From assembly GCA_025057115.1 (NCBI GenBank), contig JANWWZ010000002.1:186001-250000 (forward strand): a DNA stretch of 64,000 bases, read 5' to 3'. This document shows, piece by piece, positions 43,465-55,280 of this stretch. The translations under genes and the position numbers were made by a program. The stretch is from Bernardetiaceae bacterium. GTDB lineage: Bacteria; Bacteroidota; Bacteroidia; Cytophagales; Thermoflexibacteraceae. The notes under the pieces are model-generated. The model did not search any database. It was not told the origin of the DNA and worked only from the letters and a program-made list of their open reading frames with translations. Numbering within the stretch: position 1 is the stretch's first letter; each line of letters begins with the position of its first letter.

Positions 43465-46400
43465 ATGAAGCATAGTTTGTTTACTGCAATCATTTGCATT
43501 CTTTTGATATATTCCTCAAGCGCATGGGCACAGATTGATGGAATGGTGCGGATGCAAGGAGGCAAAAAAGTTACGAATGACCCCGATGGCATAGTAGTTT
43601 TAGAGTTGTTTGGTCGCGGTGCTACTGAAATGATGATTTCCAATGACCCCAGCTTCCCTAACCAGCGCTGGCGACCATATGAAACTACTGTAAAATGGCG
43701 CTTAAAAACCAGTGATGGCGATGGAATCAAAAATGTGTATGTCCTGTTTAAAGATGCTCAGGGAAATATCTCCGACATTATAGAAACTGTGATAGTACTG
43801 GACCGACAACCTCCCTATGACTGTAGCATTACCATCAACGGCGGAGCCAAATATACCAATGCTAGAGACCGCATCGTGTATTTAGATTTATATGCCCAAG
43901 AAGCAAAAGAAATGCAAATTAGTATGCGCAGCGACTTTGCAGGAGCGGGCTGGATACCATATGCAGAGCGCAAGAAAATGGTCTTAATAGGCGACGATGG
44001 AGAAAAAATCATCTATGCCCGTTTTCGCGATGAAGCCGGCAACGTCTCCCAACCTGTTAGTGCTAGCATTTATCTGGATATGATGCCTCCTCTCAATCCA
44101 AAAGTCATCATCAACAACGGGGCACAATACACCAATAGCCAAGAAGTAACCTTGTTCTTGAGCGCTCAAGGAGCCAAAGAATTCTTTATACGTGGTGGGA
44201 CAGAGTGGATGCCCATGCAAAATGTGATTACGTGGAAATTAGATCCTCCCGGAGATGGCGAACGCGTGGTCCAGGTGCGATTCCGCGATGAGGCAGGAAA
44301 CTACTCTCCCGTAGCTCAAGATGCTATTATTGTAGATACAGAACCTCCCATGCTGCCTCGCATTCTCATCGATGGTGGTAACCGCTATACTAAATCTCTT
44401 TCTGTAGGCTTGCGGCTCTCGGCAATTGGTGCTCATGAAATGCAAATCAGCAACGATAGTACTTTCCAAAATATTGCATGGCGACCCTACAACACCACCG
44501 CTGCATGGACCTTGCCCGACAAAGATGGACCTCGAAGAGTATATGTTCGCTTTAGAGACCAAGCAGGCAATATTTCCGAAGTGGCTTGGGCAGAAATTAT
44601 TCTGGACCGCGTAGGTCCTAAAAATCCACGCATCGAAATTGTAGGAGCGGATATAAGCAAAATTTCCAACGATACCAGTGCTACAGTTAATTTAAAAATT
44701 TCCGCCGAAGGAGCTAAATACATGATGCTTAGCAATAGCAGCAACTTCTTTAATGCCCGGTGGGAAATATATCGCACTGAAGTAAAAAATTGGAAACTCG
44801 GCAGCCCCAATGATGACGGCGAAAAAGCAGTTTTTGTTAAATTCCGAGATGAAGCAGGCAATATTTCTGACGTGGCAAGTACTCGAATCAAGCTAGACCG
44901 CACCAAACCAGTTGATTGCCGCATCGTAATAGACAACAACCGCGAGTTTACCATCCACCCCGAGAAAAAGGTACAGTTAAGCCTCTTTGCCAGAGGTGCT
45001 ACGGAAATGATGATTTCCAACAACAGCACTTTTGTAGGAGCCAAATGGCAGCCCTATGCCACTAACATAGAATGGACCTTAGAAGGAGAAGATGGATTAA
45101 AAAATGTAGTGGCTAAGTTTCGCGACCAAGCAGGTAATGAGTCTGACGTAGTAGCTGACAACATCATTTTAGACCGAAAGCCGCCTTTTGACTGCAGCAT
45201 TACTATCAACCGAGGCGATTCTGTCACCAACGATCCTGACAAAGTGGTGGTGCTCAAACTCAAAGCCAAACAGGCTTCTTTAATGATTATTGCCAACACT
45301 CCTGACTTTGCCGGAGAGCGTTGGCGTGGTTACTCAGAAGCCAATATCACCTGGGCCCTTTCCGGCGGTGATGGTCTAAAAACCGTTTATGCCAAGTTTA
45401 AAGATGAAGCTGGCAATGAAACCCCTGTATACTCGGCTAGTATCCTGCTGGACAGAACTCCTCCTAAAAAAGGCACAGTTAAAATTTTAGCTGAAAATCA
45501 ACAGGTAAAAACTCAGCAGGTGACCCTTGAGCTACATGCCCAAGATGCAGTAGAAATGATGATTTCTAACTTTTTTGACTTTAAAAACGCCAAATGGGAA
45601 CCTTACGTTCCTACCAAAACATGGGTATTGACAGACGAAGACGGTGTTAAAACTGTTTTTGTGAAATTTAAAGACCGCATCGGCAATGTTTCTCAAGTGG
45701 CTTATGACCGCATTGGCTTAGACATGACCGCTCCCAAAGGCGGCGATATTAAAATCAACAACGGCTCCAAGTACTGTACCAACATCAACAAACTGGTAAC
45801 CTTAAAACTTTCCGTACAAGAAGCCACAGAAATGATGATCAGTAACAATAAAGATTTTAAAGATGCCAAATGGCAGCGCTACGAGCCTTATGTTTATAAT
45901 TGGCGCTTGGATGGAGAGGACGGTGAAAAACAAGTATATGCTAAGTTCAAGGACCGCGCTGGCAATGAAACCCAACCCGTAGTAGCAAGCATTATCTTGG
46001 ATAGGCAAGAGCCTATCAATGAAGAAATCGTTATCAACAACAACGATGAATGTACCAACGCGAGCAATGGAAGGGTAAAACTTAGTCTGCGTGCCGAAGG
46101 AGCAAAAGAAATGATACTTAGCAATAGCAAATATTTCACTGGAGCGGTGTGGGAACCTTACCGAGAAACCAGAGAGTGGAACCTAGCCCCAGGCGATGGC
46201 GAAAAAACAGTATTTGTCAAATTTCGCGATGAGGCAGGCAATGAGTCCGGCATAGCACAAGATAATATCCTATGGGATACTGACGCTCCCGTGCCAGGCT
46301 CCATTCGCTTTGCAGGCAATAACCAAACCATCACGAAAACCCCGCAAGTAATTTTAGAATTTAATGCTCGCAAAGCAGACTACATGATGGTTTCTAACTC

Positions 46401-46566
46401 TCCCCGATTTGACGATGGCACTATCTGGGAACTGTATCAACCTTCTAAAAACTGGACTTTGCACGAAGGAGCAGGTCTGAAAAGAGTTTACGTAAAGTTT
46501 AAAGACAAATGCGGTAACGAAACTCAACCCATCACTAAGGAGATTACTCTGGCTTACGACAATTAA
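43465..46566 (+). CDS. Secreted protein with eleven Ig-like repeats
   Basis: 1033 residues. Signal peptide MKHSLFTAIICILLIYSSSAWAQ, then eleven repeats of 87-97 residues filling the whole protein. Each has ITINGGA-like strand, V.L.L.A..A.EMMISN, W..Y...K.W.L, GDGEKTVYVKFRDEAGN and an ending SILDRTPP. Fold is predicted beta-sandwich, close to Ig-like/PKD-type adhesin repeats. No T9SS C-terminal domain, anchor or enzyme domain is seen. Ends freely at LAYDN. Probably an extracellular, surface or matrix protein. No neighbour identifies its partner. Own transcript with a strong terminator. Confidence 0.85.
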   Translation: MKHSLFTAIICILLIYSSSAWAQIDGMVRMQGGKKVTNDPDGIVVLELFGRGATEMMISNDPSFPNQRWRPYETTVKWRLKTSDGDGIKNVYVLFKDAQGNISDIIETVIVLDRQPPYDCSITINGGAKYTNARDRIVYLDLYAQEAKEMQISMRSDFAGAGWIPYAERKKMVLIGDDGEKIIYARFRDEAGNVSQPVSASIYLDMMPPLNPKVIINNGAQYTNSQEVTLFLSAQGAKEFFIRGGTEWMPMQNVITWKLDPPGDGERVVQVRFRDEAGNYSPVAQDAIIVDTEPPMLPRILIDGGNRYTKSLSVGLRLSAIGAHEMQISNDSTFQNIAWRPYNTTAAWTLPDKDGPRRVYVRFRDQAGNISEVAWAEIILDRVGPKNPRIEIVGADISKISNDTSATVNLKISAEGAKYMMLSNSSNFFNARWEIYRTEVKNWKLGSPNDDGEKAVFVKFRDEAGNISDVASTRIKLDRTKPVDCRIVIDNNREFTIHPEKKVQLSLFARGATEMMISNNSTFVGAKWQPYATNIEWTLEGEDGLKNVVAKFRDQAGNESDVVADNIILDRKPPFDCSITINRGDSVTNDPDKVVVLKLKAKQASLMIIANTPDFAGERWRGYSEANITWALSGGDGLKTVYAKFKDEAGNETPVYSASILLDRTPPKKGTVKILAENQQVKTQQVTLELHAQDAVEMMISNFFDFKNAKWEPYVPTKTWVLTDEDGVKTVFVKFKDRIGNVSQVAYDRIGLDMTAPKGGDIKINNGSKYCTNINKLVTLKLSVQEATEMMISNNKDFKDAKWQRYEPYVYNWRLDGEDGEKQVYAKFKDRAGNETQPVVASIILDRQEPINEEIVINNNDECTNASNGRVKLSLRAEGAKEMILSNSKYFTGAVWEPYRETREWNLAPGDGEKTVFVKFRDEAGNESGIAQDNILWDTDAPVPGSIRFAGNNQTITKTPQVILEFNARKADYMMVSNSPRFDDGTIWELYQPSKNWTLHEGAGLKRVYVKFKDKCGNETQPITKEITLAYDN

Positions 46567-46582
46567 GCAACTAACAAAAAAT

Positions 46583-46627
46583 CAAGGCAACCCTCCTCCT
46601 TCAATAAGGGTTGCCTTGTTTGTTTTT
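46583..46627. terminator. Bidirectional terminator between Ig-repeat gene and katG
   Basis: CAAGGCAACCCT (46583-46594) pairs with AGGGTTGCCTTG (46607-46618), 12-bp perfect stem and 12-base loop, followed by TTTGTTTTTATTT. It serves the convergent genes on both sides. Confidence 0.75.
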
Positions 46628-46635
46628 ATTTCATC

Positions 46636-48930
<2,295 letters not shown>

Positions 48931-49054
48931 TTACGCAAACACTTGTTGTAACGACTATTTTTTTGTTCTGCTAGGGCTTTTCTGGCAAAATCTCTGCAAG
49001 GAAATGCGTTAACTGTCCTGGATCTTTCTGGCCTGAAGCAATTTTTAGCGTCAT

Positions 49055-51265
49055 ATGAACCGAATTAGCAAATTTCCTATCGAGCAACTGGGTTATAACT
49101 TCATCCCTGCCGAATATTTACCTCAAGGAAAAGACGAGTATTACTTGCGCTTTGAGCAAAATTCCAATGGCAACTATCGCCACTTGTCCGCCTATGAAAT
49201 CGAACTACTGGTGCGCAACAATAATACTAGCGACAATTGGAATCAAATCTGGGTGAGTGAGGCGTTTGACCCGCGTTTGGTCAAAAACTGTCAATTTTTC
49301 GGACTTATTCGCATTGGTAAGTTAGAGCCTTACTATTTAGAATATCACAACCTGCGCATGCGCGTCGGCTTGTACAACAGCGTAATTATTAGCTGCGACA
49401 TTGGCGATAATGTAGTAATTGATAACGTCAACTACCTTTCTCACTACATCATTGGCAACGAAGTCATTCTAGCCAATGTAAATGAAATGGCTACTACCAA
49501 CCATGCCAAATTTGGCAACGGAATTCTTAAAGAAGGGGAACCAGAAAGCATACGCATTTGGCTAGAAGTGTGCAATGAGAATGGGGGTCGCAAAATTTTG
49601 CCTTTTAATGGCATGCTGCCTGGAGATGCGTGGATGTGGACCCGCAACCGACACGACCGCCTTTTAATGGAGCAATTCAAGGAAATGACCTTGCGCAACT
49701 TTTCGCCTAAACGCGGTTTTTATGGCAAAGTTGGCGACCGATGCATTATTAAAAACACTAAAATTATCAAAGATGTCAATATTGGCTCAGATGTGTACAT
49801 CAAAGGTGCCAATAAGCTCAAAAATTTAACCATCAATTCAACTGCCCAAGCTCCTTCTCAAATTGGTGAAGGGTGCGAGCTGGTCAATGGCATCATCGGA
49901 GAAGGTTGCCGAATTTTTTACGGTGTTAAAGCTGTGCGCTTTGTAATGGCTTCCCATTCTCAGCTTAAATACGGTGCTCGGCTTATTAATTCTTATTTAG
50001 GCAATAATGCAGTCATTTCCTGCTGCGAAGTGCTCAACTCCCTTATTTTTCCTGCTCACGAACAGCATCACAACAATTCTTTTCTCTGTGCGGCTTTGTT
50101 GCAAGGGCAAAGCAACATGGCTGCTGGAGCTACTATTGGTAGCAACCACAATAGCCGCGCCGCTGACGGCGAGGTAATCGCAGGACGAGGTTTTTGGCCA
50201 GGCCTGTGCACCAGTGTAAAGCATAACTCCGTTTTTGCTTGTTATACCCTGCTGGCAAAAAGCGATTTTCACTACGAGCTTCACATTCCATTGCCTTTTT
50301 CTTTAGTGAGTAATGATCTGGAGCAGAACCGCTTGTTAGTAATGCCAGGCTACTGGTTTTTCCACAATCTCTACGCACTTGCGCGCAATACATGGAAATA
50401 CCTTGACCGCGACAAACGCATCGACAAGACACAACTGATTGAGTACCACTATCTTGCCCCCGATACTATCAACCAAATGATGCATGGACTGGACATTCTT
50501 GCTCAAGCAGTGGGCACCACTTACCTTTCACAAGCCAACGGCACTTCTCAGTTATCTCCGCAAGCGCTGGGGCACTTTTTGTTGCAGCACCAACCCGAAA
50601 AAGTCCAGCAAATGACCGTACTGGCTCAAGGATTTGAAAACAGCCGTCGTCCCGTAGTTATCCTTAAAGCAGCAAAGGCCTATGCCCTCTACCGCGAACT
50701 TATTCGCTATCACCTAGCGCGGCAAATAGTAAGCTGGGCGGAAGAAAACCGGTTGGAGTGTCTTTCCACGTTGCTAAAGCAGTTGCCCCCATCACTTCAA
50801 GTGGAAGAATGGGATAATGTAGGAGGGCAACTCATCCCCCGCTGCGCGCTCAACCATCTTTTCGACCAAATTCGAAGCGGTCAAGTAACGCATTGGGAAG
50901 AGGTACATCAATTCTATCGCCAGCAAGCCGCTACCTATCCAACTGACAAATTCAAGCACGCCATAGCAGTATATGAAAAAGTTTTTGGCAATAAAATAGA
51001 CTCAGAAGGCGTTTTAGTTGAAATTTTGCAAAAAAGTATTGCAACCAGTGAAAAAATCATGCGTGGTATTTTGGAAAGCCGTAAAAAAGACTATGAAAAT
51101 CCCTTTAGAAAGCTCGTGTACGCCAATGAAGAGGAAATGAATCAAGTAATTGGCAGCCTTTCGGAAAATAGCTTCATCCAGCATGCCATTCAAGAACATC
51201 AGCAGTATCGCTGCCAAGTAGAAAAGTTATTGGCTACAGCCACAATAGAACAGCACAGCTTTTAG
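49055..51265 (+). CDS. DUF4954-family beta-helix protein
   Basis: 736 residues. The N-terminal half resembles Bacteroidota DUF4954 proteins with hexapeptide-like, left-handed beta-helix turns: ISCDIGDNVVIDNVNYLSHYIIGNEVILANVNEMATTNHAKFGNG, then GCRIFYGVKAVRFVMASHSQLKYGARLINSYLGNNAVISCCEVLNSLIF. This fold often belongs to acyl- or sugar-nucleotide transferases. The C-terminal 200 residues are helical. No catalytic residues are known for this family. Divergent from katG; the lipoprotein gene follows but is not clearly in the operon. Confidence 0.8.
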   Translation: MNRISKFPIEQLGYNFIPAEYLPQGKDEYYLRFEQNSNGNYRHLSAYEIELLVRNNNTSDNWNQIWVSEAFDPRLVKNCQFFGLIRIGKLEPYYLEYHNLRMRVGLYNSVIISCDIGDNVVIDNVNYLSHYIIGNEVILANVNEMATTNHAKFGNGILKEGEPESIRIWLEVCNENGGRKILPFNGMLPGDAWMWTRNRHDRLLMEQFKEMTLRNFSPKRGFYGKVGDRCIIKNTKIIKDVNIGSDVYIKGANKLKNLTINSTAQAPSQIGEGCELVNGIIGEGCRIFYGVKAVRFVMASHSQLKYGARLINSYLGNNAVISCCEVLNSLIFPAHEQHHNNSFLCAALLQGQSNMAAGATIGSNHNSRAADGEVIAGRGFWPGLCTSVKHNSVFACYTLLAKSDFHYELHIPLPFSLVSNDLEQNRLLVMPGYWFFHNLYALARNTWKYLDRDKRIDKTQLIEYHYLAPDTINQMMHGLDILAQAVGTTYLSQANGTSQLSPQALGHFLLQHQPEKVQQMTVLAQGFENSRRPVVILKAAKAYALYRELIRYHLARQIVSWAEENRLECLSTLLKQLPPSLQVEEWDNVGGQLIPRCALNHLFDQIRSGQVTHWEEVHQFYRQQAATYPTDKFKHAIAVYEKVFGNKIDSEGVLVEILQKSIATSEKIMRGILESRKKDYENPFRKLVYANEEEMNQVIGSLSENSFIQHAIQEHQQYRCQVEKLLATATIEQHSF

Positions 51266-51334
51266 AAGTTTTAACTCTTGGATTCATTGCCCCTGCAACG
51301 CACTTTTTATCTATTGCGTACTGAAATAAGCCCA

Positions 51335-51955
51335 ATGCAGATTTTTATGATCAAACCACTCAAAGTTGGATTGCTAGCAATAGTCCTGCTTGCTAGTTGT
51401 AAGAAAGCTAGCATTCAGCCAGATACCTGCACCCAAGAAGTAACAGCCGTAGCCATGTCCTGCGCTGCTTACGGTGCCTTAAATAATATCTACTTCCTCA
51501 CCGAGGAAGATAAGCATTTGCAGCCTTGGGAAATTGCTTTTCCCATCAATGCAAACCAAATTAAGGCTGGCAAGCGGTATGCAATCGCCTACCAAGCAGT
51601 CAAACGCGACCAGCGCTACCAAGACTTGATGCGGTGCATGCTCTACGACGAAAAGGTAGAAAATGCCATTCCTGTCAAAATTACCTGTTTGAAGGAAGTG
51701 GAATGCGGTCATCTAGAAGCTACTGTTAACGACATGCGTCCTGTCGATGGATGCCTTGAATTTATCTTAGCCAATGGAGAAAGTCTTTTGCCTGAAGTTT
51801 CTCATTTGGGCGTTGTGCTAGAATCTGGCGATAAAGTGAAATTTTCTTACGTAATCCAAGAAGGCATTATTCCTTGTGGTACTCGCAGACCTGTTCATGG
51901 CAGAGTAGCTAAAGTAATATGCCTTGAAAAAATCGACAAAACCAAGACCAATTGA
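51335..51955 (+). CDS. Hypothetical lipoprotein
   Basis: 206 residues. I start at ATG 51335 (MQIFMIKPLKVGLLAIVLLASC), with lipobox LASC; ATG 51347 is an alternative and upstream codons from 51278 add no signal. Body is beta-rich with six or more cysteines (CTQEVTAVAMSC, LMRCMLYDE, KITCLKEVECGHLEA, IIPCGTRRP, KVICLEK). Family not recognised. Sits between the DUF4954 gene and the ECF sigma gene. Confidence 0.7.
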   Translation: MQIFMIKPLKVGLLAIVLLASCKKASIQPDTCTQEVTAVAMSCAAYGALNNIYFLTEEDKHLQPWEIAFPINANQIKAGKRYAIAYQAVKRDQRYQDLMRCMLYDEKVENAIPVKITCLKEVECGHLEATVNDMRPVDGCLEFILANGESLLPEVSHLGVVLESGDKVKFSYVIQEGIIPCGTRRPVHGRVAKVICLEKIDKTKTN

Positions 51956-52065
51956 GAACAGGCTCAACGAATTGCCCACAACGGCAGAACAAACATTAAC
52001 TGCTGTTGCCGATTTGCTGCCTTCACCGAGATTTCTTGCCAGTAAGTAATACTCTACTAAATTGC

Positions 52066-52737
52066 ATGGAAAGCCCATTGAATCAAAACAGCGAGAGCGT
52101 TTCTCAACAAGCACCCAGCCGATATAAAAGCAGTGCAGAGTATAACTATCCCCATGCGATGCCTTCTGTGCGCAGTGATGTAGAAAACTCGCTTCAATCC
52201 GATGAGGCAGGAGAGATAAAATTAGTACAAGACTGCCTGGCAAGTAAGCCAGGTGCCCAAGAACGATTTTACAAGCACTTTTATGGTTATATCATGAGCA
52301 TTGCCTTGCGCTACGCGAAGCATGCAGAAGAAGCAAAAGAAATTACTAACGATAGTTTTATCAAAGTTTTTCGAAACCTACAGCGCTATGATGAACAGCG
52401 TTCACTTAAAGCATGGTTGCGGCGCATTGTCATTAACACAGCTTTAGACAGGCTGCGTCAAAACAAACGGGATTTGCATCAAGTAGCTATTGATCAGCTT
52501 AAAATAGAGGCTCCTCAGGAAAGCATTATAGATAAACTCTCTGCAGAAGACATTATTAACTTGCTGCGAAGGCTTTCAGATGCTCAACGCACAGTTTTTA
52601 ACTTGTTTGAAATAGAGGGATTTTCTCACGAGGAAATTAGCCAAATCTTGGGCATACCCATAGGCACTTCCAAATCGCACCTGGCAAGGGCAAAAATCAA
52701 GCTCAGGCAATTGATAGTAGAAAAATATGGAAAATAA
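52066..52737 (+). CDS. ECF-type RNA polymerase sigma factor
   Basis: 223 residues. A long N-terminal extension (about 55 residues) precedes sigma region 2 (YKHFYGYIMSIALRYAKHAEEAKEITNDSFIKVFRNL, RSLKAWLRRIVINTALDRLR) and sigma region 4 (RLSDAQRTVFNLFEIEGFSHEEISQILGIPIGTSKSHLARAKIKLRQLI). The ATG at 52066 is used; the frame to 52006 overlaps the previous lipoprotein region. It overlaps the next gene by 11 bases (ATG inside its stop region), so it is translationally coupled to the membrane protein, its probable regulator. Confidence 0.9.
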   Translation: MESPLNQNSESVSQQAPSRYKSSAEYNYPHAMPSVRSDVENSLQSDEAGEIKLVQDCLASKPGAQERFYKHFYGYIMSIALRYAKHAEEAKEITNDSFIKVFRNLQRYDEQRSLKAWLRRIVINTALDRLRQNKRDLHQVAIDQLKIEAPQESIIDKLSAEDIINLLRRLSDAQRTVFNLFEIEGFSHEEISQILGIPIGTSKSHLARAKIKLRQLIVEKYGK

Positions 52738-54004
52738 CTTCGACCACTTACTAACTCGAAAGATTAAGCAAACTTTAGAAAATCACCACCTTCCCTATCA
52801 AGAAGGGGCGTGGGAAGAGTTTAGCCGTCGCTATTTGCAACCGCAAGCAGCTAACACCTTCTTTAGGCGACTTCGATTTGCCATGCCAGTGGCTGCCATG
52901 CTTTTGACTTGCCTTGTCATAGCAGCTACTTTTTACTACGCTTTTCATTCTATCAACAGCGGTAAAAAAACAAATTCCTCTACTGGTAAGAACTCTGTTA
53001 TAGCCGACTTCCCCGACGCCTCCCCTCTTACTGCTCCTTCGGTCCCTAAAAGCCAACACCTTCAAAAACGCGCTTTTGCTCAGCCAAACAAGTCCGTTTC
53101 TGCTCAACAAAAAGCTTATCTTTCGACAACAACTTTAGACAAGCCCACTTCTCCGTCTGTAAAGCATGCAAAACTGAAACAATCAACATCACTACCCTTG
53201 CCAGCAAAGCAAACTGTACAAGAACAGAATTTAATTCACTCAGCTGGTCAGGAGATAGCATTTTCTTCTAAAATTGAGTTAGCTGATGTATTACCGCTAT
53301 CGCCTCAAGTGCTAGCACAGCTTCCCCGCCCAACTATTTTACCACAAAAATTGCCAACTGTTGAGCAAGAGCGCTATGCCAATGTGGTTAAAGTCGCTCC
53401 GACAATCAGTTTTACCAGTGGTTTTATCACAGGAAAAGGGCTAAAAAACACCGCTCCATTTTATGGAGGTGGTTTAGGAGCAGAACTACTTCTGCACGAT
53501 AGAATCTCTATTACCGCCAATTTGCAGTGGTTTCACTCCACTTATGAAACCGCGGAGAAAAAAGTGCGCACGCTTACTGGATTTGGTCGCGACCCTAATC
53601 CTCCTTTTCACCTTGTGCCAATGTATGCCGAAGAAATTGGCTACAAGCACATCAGGCTTCACCTACTGCAATTGCCATTAACTGTAAAATATTACCTTCG
53701 CCCAAACTTTTACTTAAACGCAGGTAGCATTAGTTATTTGACCACTCCCAACATGCGCATAGAAAGCATTACCCAAAGTTCTGTTATGGGCGTAGTGCGG
53801 CAGGTGCCCGTACAACATTCAGAAAGCCAACTTTCTCCTTTTGGAGCCTTTTACCTAGGAACAGGCTTTAAACTGCCATTTGAAAATGCTTCCTTGCACA
53901 TTGAACCTTATGCCGCTGTGTCTTTTCGACACATCTTGCCAGAAGTAAATAAGGCTTCGGTACAATGGATAGGAATTAACGCAACCCTTCAATACGGGCA
54001 GTGA
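52727..54004 (+). CDS. Membrane-anchored protein with C-terminal outer-membrane barrel (putative anti-sigma partner)
   Basis: 425 residues. N-terminus of about 45 residues with FDHLLTRKIKQTL, then one TM helix (VAAMLLTCLVIAATFYYAF, about 52-70), then a disordered linker rich in S, T, P, K and Q (70-220), then a beta-barrel-like C-terminus (ISFTSGFITGKGLKNTAPFYGGGLGAELLLHDRISITANLQWFHS, KYYLRPNFYLNAGSISYLT). In Bacteroidota such proteins follow ECF sigma genes and replace the classic anti-sigma factor. It starts inside the sigma gene (11-base overlap). Confidence 0.75.
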   Translation: MENNFDHLLTRKIKQTLENHHLPYQEGAWEEFSRRYLQPQAANTFFRRLRFAMPVAAMLLTCLVIAATFYYAFHSINSGKKTNSSTGKNSVIADFPDASPLTAPSVPKSQHLQKRAFAQPNKSVSAQQKAYLSTTTLDKPTSPSVKHAKLKQSTSLPLPAKQTVQEQNLIHSAGQEIAFSSKIELADVLPLSPQVLAQLPRPTILPQKLPTVEQERYANVVKVAPTISFTSGFITGKGLKNTAPFYGGGLGAELLLHDRISITANLQWFHSTYETAEKKVRTLTGFGRDPNPPFHLVPMYAEEIGYKHIRLHLLQLPLTVKYYLRPNFYLNAGSISYLTTPNMRIESITQSSVMGVVRQVPVQHSESQLSPFGAFYLGTGFKLPFENASLHIEPYAAVSFRHILPEVNKASVQWIGINATLQYGQ

Positions 54005-54017
54005 TACTTGCACAGGA

Positions 54018-54677
54018 TTATGCTTCTTCCATAGCCCGATTTAGAAAATAAACCAAAGGGCGCAGGGCAGCAAAGCAATCTAGCACATAATCAATAAAAT
54101 CAGTAGCCACTACTTGTTCATCAGTTAGGCGTTTCATCGCCACAAAGCTCTTTTTCTTAAGAAAATCAATTTCGGGGTGGTGGATAGAATAACCTTTAGG
54201 AGCGGTCTTAAGGCTTTCTCCTACTAATGCGCCAAAGCGCTGCAAAAACTTGGGTGCTTCTACGATGGACCTAAATTCTTGACCGTTGTAGTCAATTTCT
54301 TGCCTAATAGCTTTGAGCAATGGAGCGGGAGGCATCCAACAACCCGCAGCTAAAAAACTTTCATCGGGTTGGATATGCAAATAATACCCCGCTAAAAGAG
54401 ATCGTTTGCCACCTTTGCAAAAATAGGCACCAAAATGGACCTTGTAAGGCGTTTTATCAGCTGAAAAACGCCTGTCGCGGTAGATGCGAAAGATGCATTC
54501 TTTGGGTTTTAAGTGAGCTAATGCGGGATCGATGGAGCTAAGCCCCTGAAGCACTTGGCTGGTAAGGGCAAGAAAGTCCGCTGCTGCTGCTTGGTAATAT
54601 TGTTGATGAGCACTAAACCACTCTTGTGTATTGTTACTCTTAAGTTCTCGAAGAAAATCTAACGTGGCTTTTTGCAT
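54018..54677 (-). CDS. DUF2461 family protein
   Basis: 219 residues of the DUF2461 (TIGR02453) family, cytoplasmic, unknown function. Signature positions: FLRELKSNNTQEWFSAHQ, FRIYRDRRFSADKTPYKVHFGAYFC, LAGYYLHIQPDESFLAAGCWMP and SIHHPEIDFLKKKSF. Length normal. Tail-to-tail with the barrel protein; the DUF3109 gene begins 23 bases upstream, suggesting a transcript of the argD-like, DUF3109 and DUF2461 genes. Confidence 0.87.
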   Translation of the reverse strand: MQKATLDFLRELKSNNTQEWFSAHQQYYQAAAADFLALTSQVLQGLSSIDPALAHLKPKECIFRIYRDRRFSADKTPYKVHFGAYFCKGGKRSLLAGYYLHIQPDESFLAAGCWMPPAPLLKAIRQEIDYNGQEFRSIVEAPKFLQRFGALVGESLKTAPKGYSIHHPEIDFLKKKSFVAMKRLTDEQVVATDFIDYVLDCFAALRPLVYFLNRAMEEA

Positions 54678-54700
54678 CTCTTCTTCCTGCTTGTTTTTGC

Positions 54701-55273
54701 TTACTTGGCTTGCCTTTCTTTTATGATTTGCTCTAGCTCGTTATACCATTCTTTTCCGTAGGCGCGCACAAGGGCTTGCTTTAGAAAAACGTAAAGCGGT
54801 ATACCTAGCTTTTTGCCCAGCTGGCAGCCAGGACGACAAACATGCCACTGATGGTAGTTAAGTGCGTCGTACTCCCCGCATCGAGTAACGCGAATAGGGT
54901 ACAGATGGCAAGAGAGAGGTTTTTGGAAAGTAGTTGCTCCTGCAAGGTAGGCCATCTCAATGCCGCACTTGAGCGCGCCTGTTTCATCGGTGATGGCATA
55001 GGCACACTCTCCAGAAGGTTTAAGCGGAGTAGCATACTGACGGTCAGGGTCTAGAACGTAAGTGCCCCGCTGCTCGATAGTAGCAACCCCTTCAGGGGTT
55101 AAAAAGGGTTTTATTTTTTCAAAGATTTCCTGCAGCAGAGACAGTTCTTCTTCTAAGAGCGGTGCGCCACTATCTCCTTCTACGCAGCAAGCTCCCTTGC
55201 ATTTTTCTATATGGCAAGCAAAAAACTTTTCCGCAATATCGTCACTTATAACAGTTTTTCCAACAATTAGCAT
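54701..55273 (-). CDS. DUF3109 family protein
   Basis: 190 residues, cysteine-rich and soluble. CHIEKCKGACCVEGDSGAPL, CAYAITDETGALKCGIE, PLSCHLYPIRVTRCGEYDALNYHQWHVC and RPGC are the family's conserved cysteine motifs, reminiscent of zinc or Fe-S binding YkgJ-like proteins. No function known. The gene starts 7 bases after the aminotransferase gene. Confidence 0.88.
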   Translation of the reverse strand: MLIVGKTVISDDIAEKFFACHIEKCKGACCVEGDSGAPLLEEELSLLQEIFEKIKPFLTPEGVATIEQRGTYVLDPDRQYATPLKPSGECAYAITDETGALKCGIEMAYLAGATTFQKPLSCHLYPIRVTRCGEYDALNYHQWHVCRPGCQLGKKLGIPLYVFLKQALVRAYGKEWYNELEQIIKERQAK

Positions 55274-55280
55274 ATTTTAT

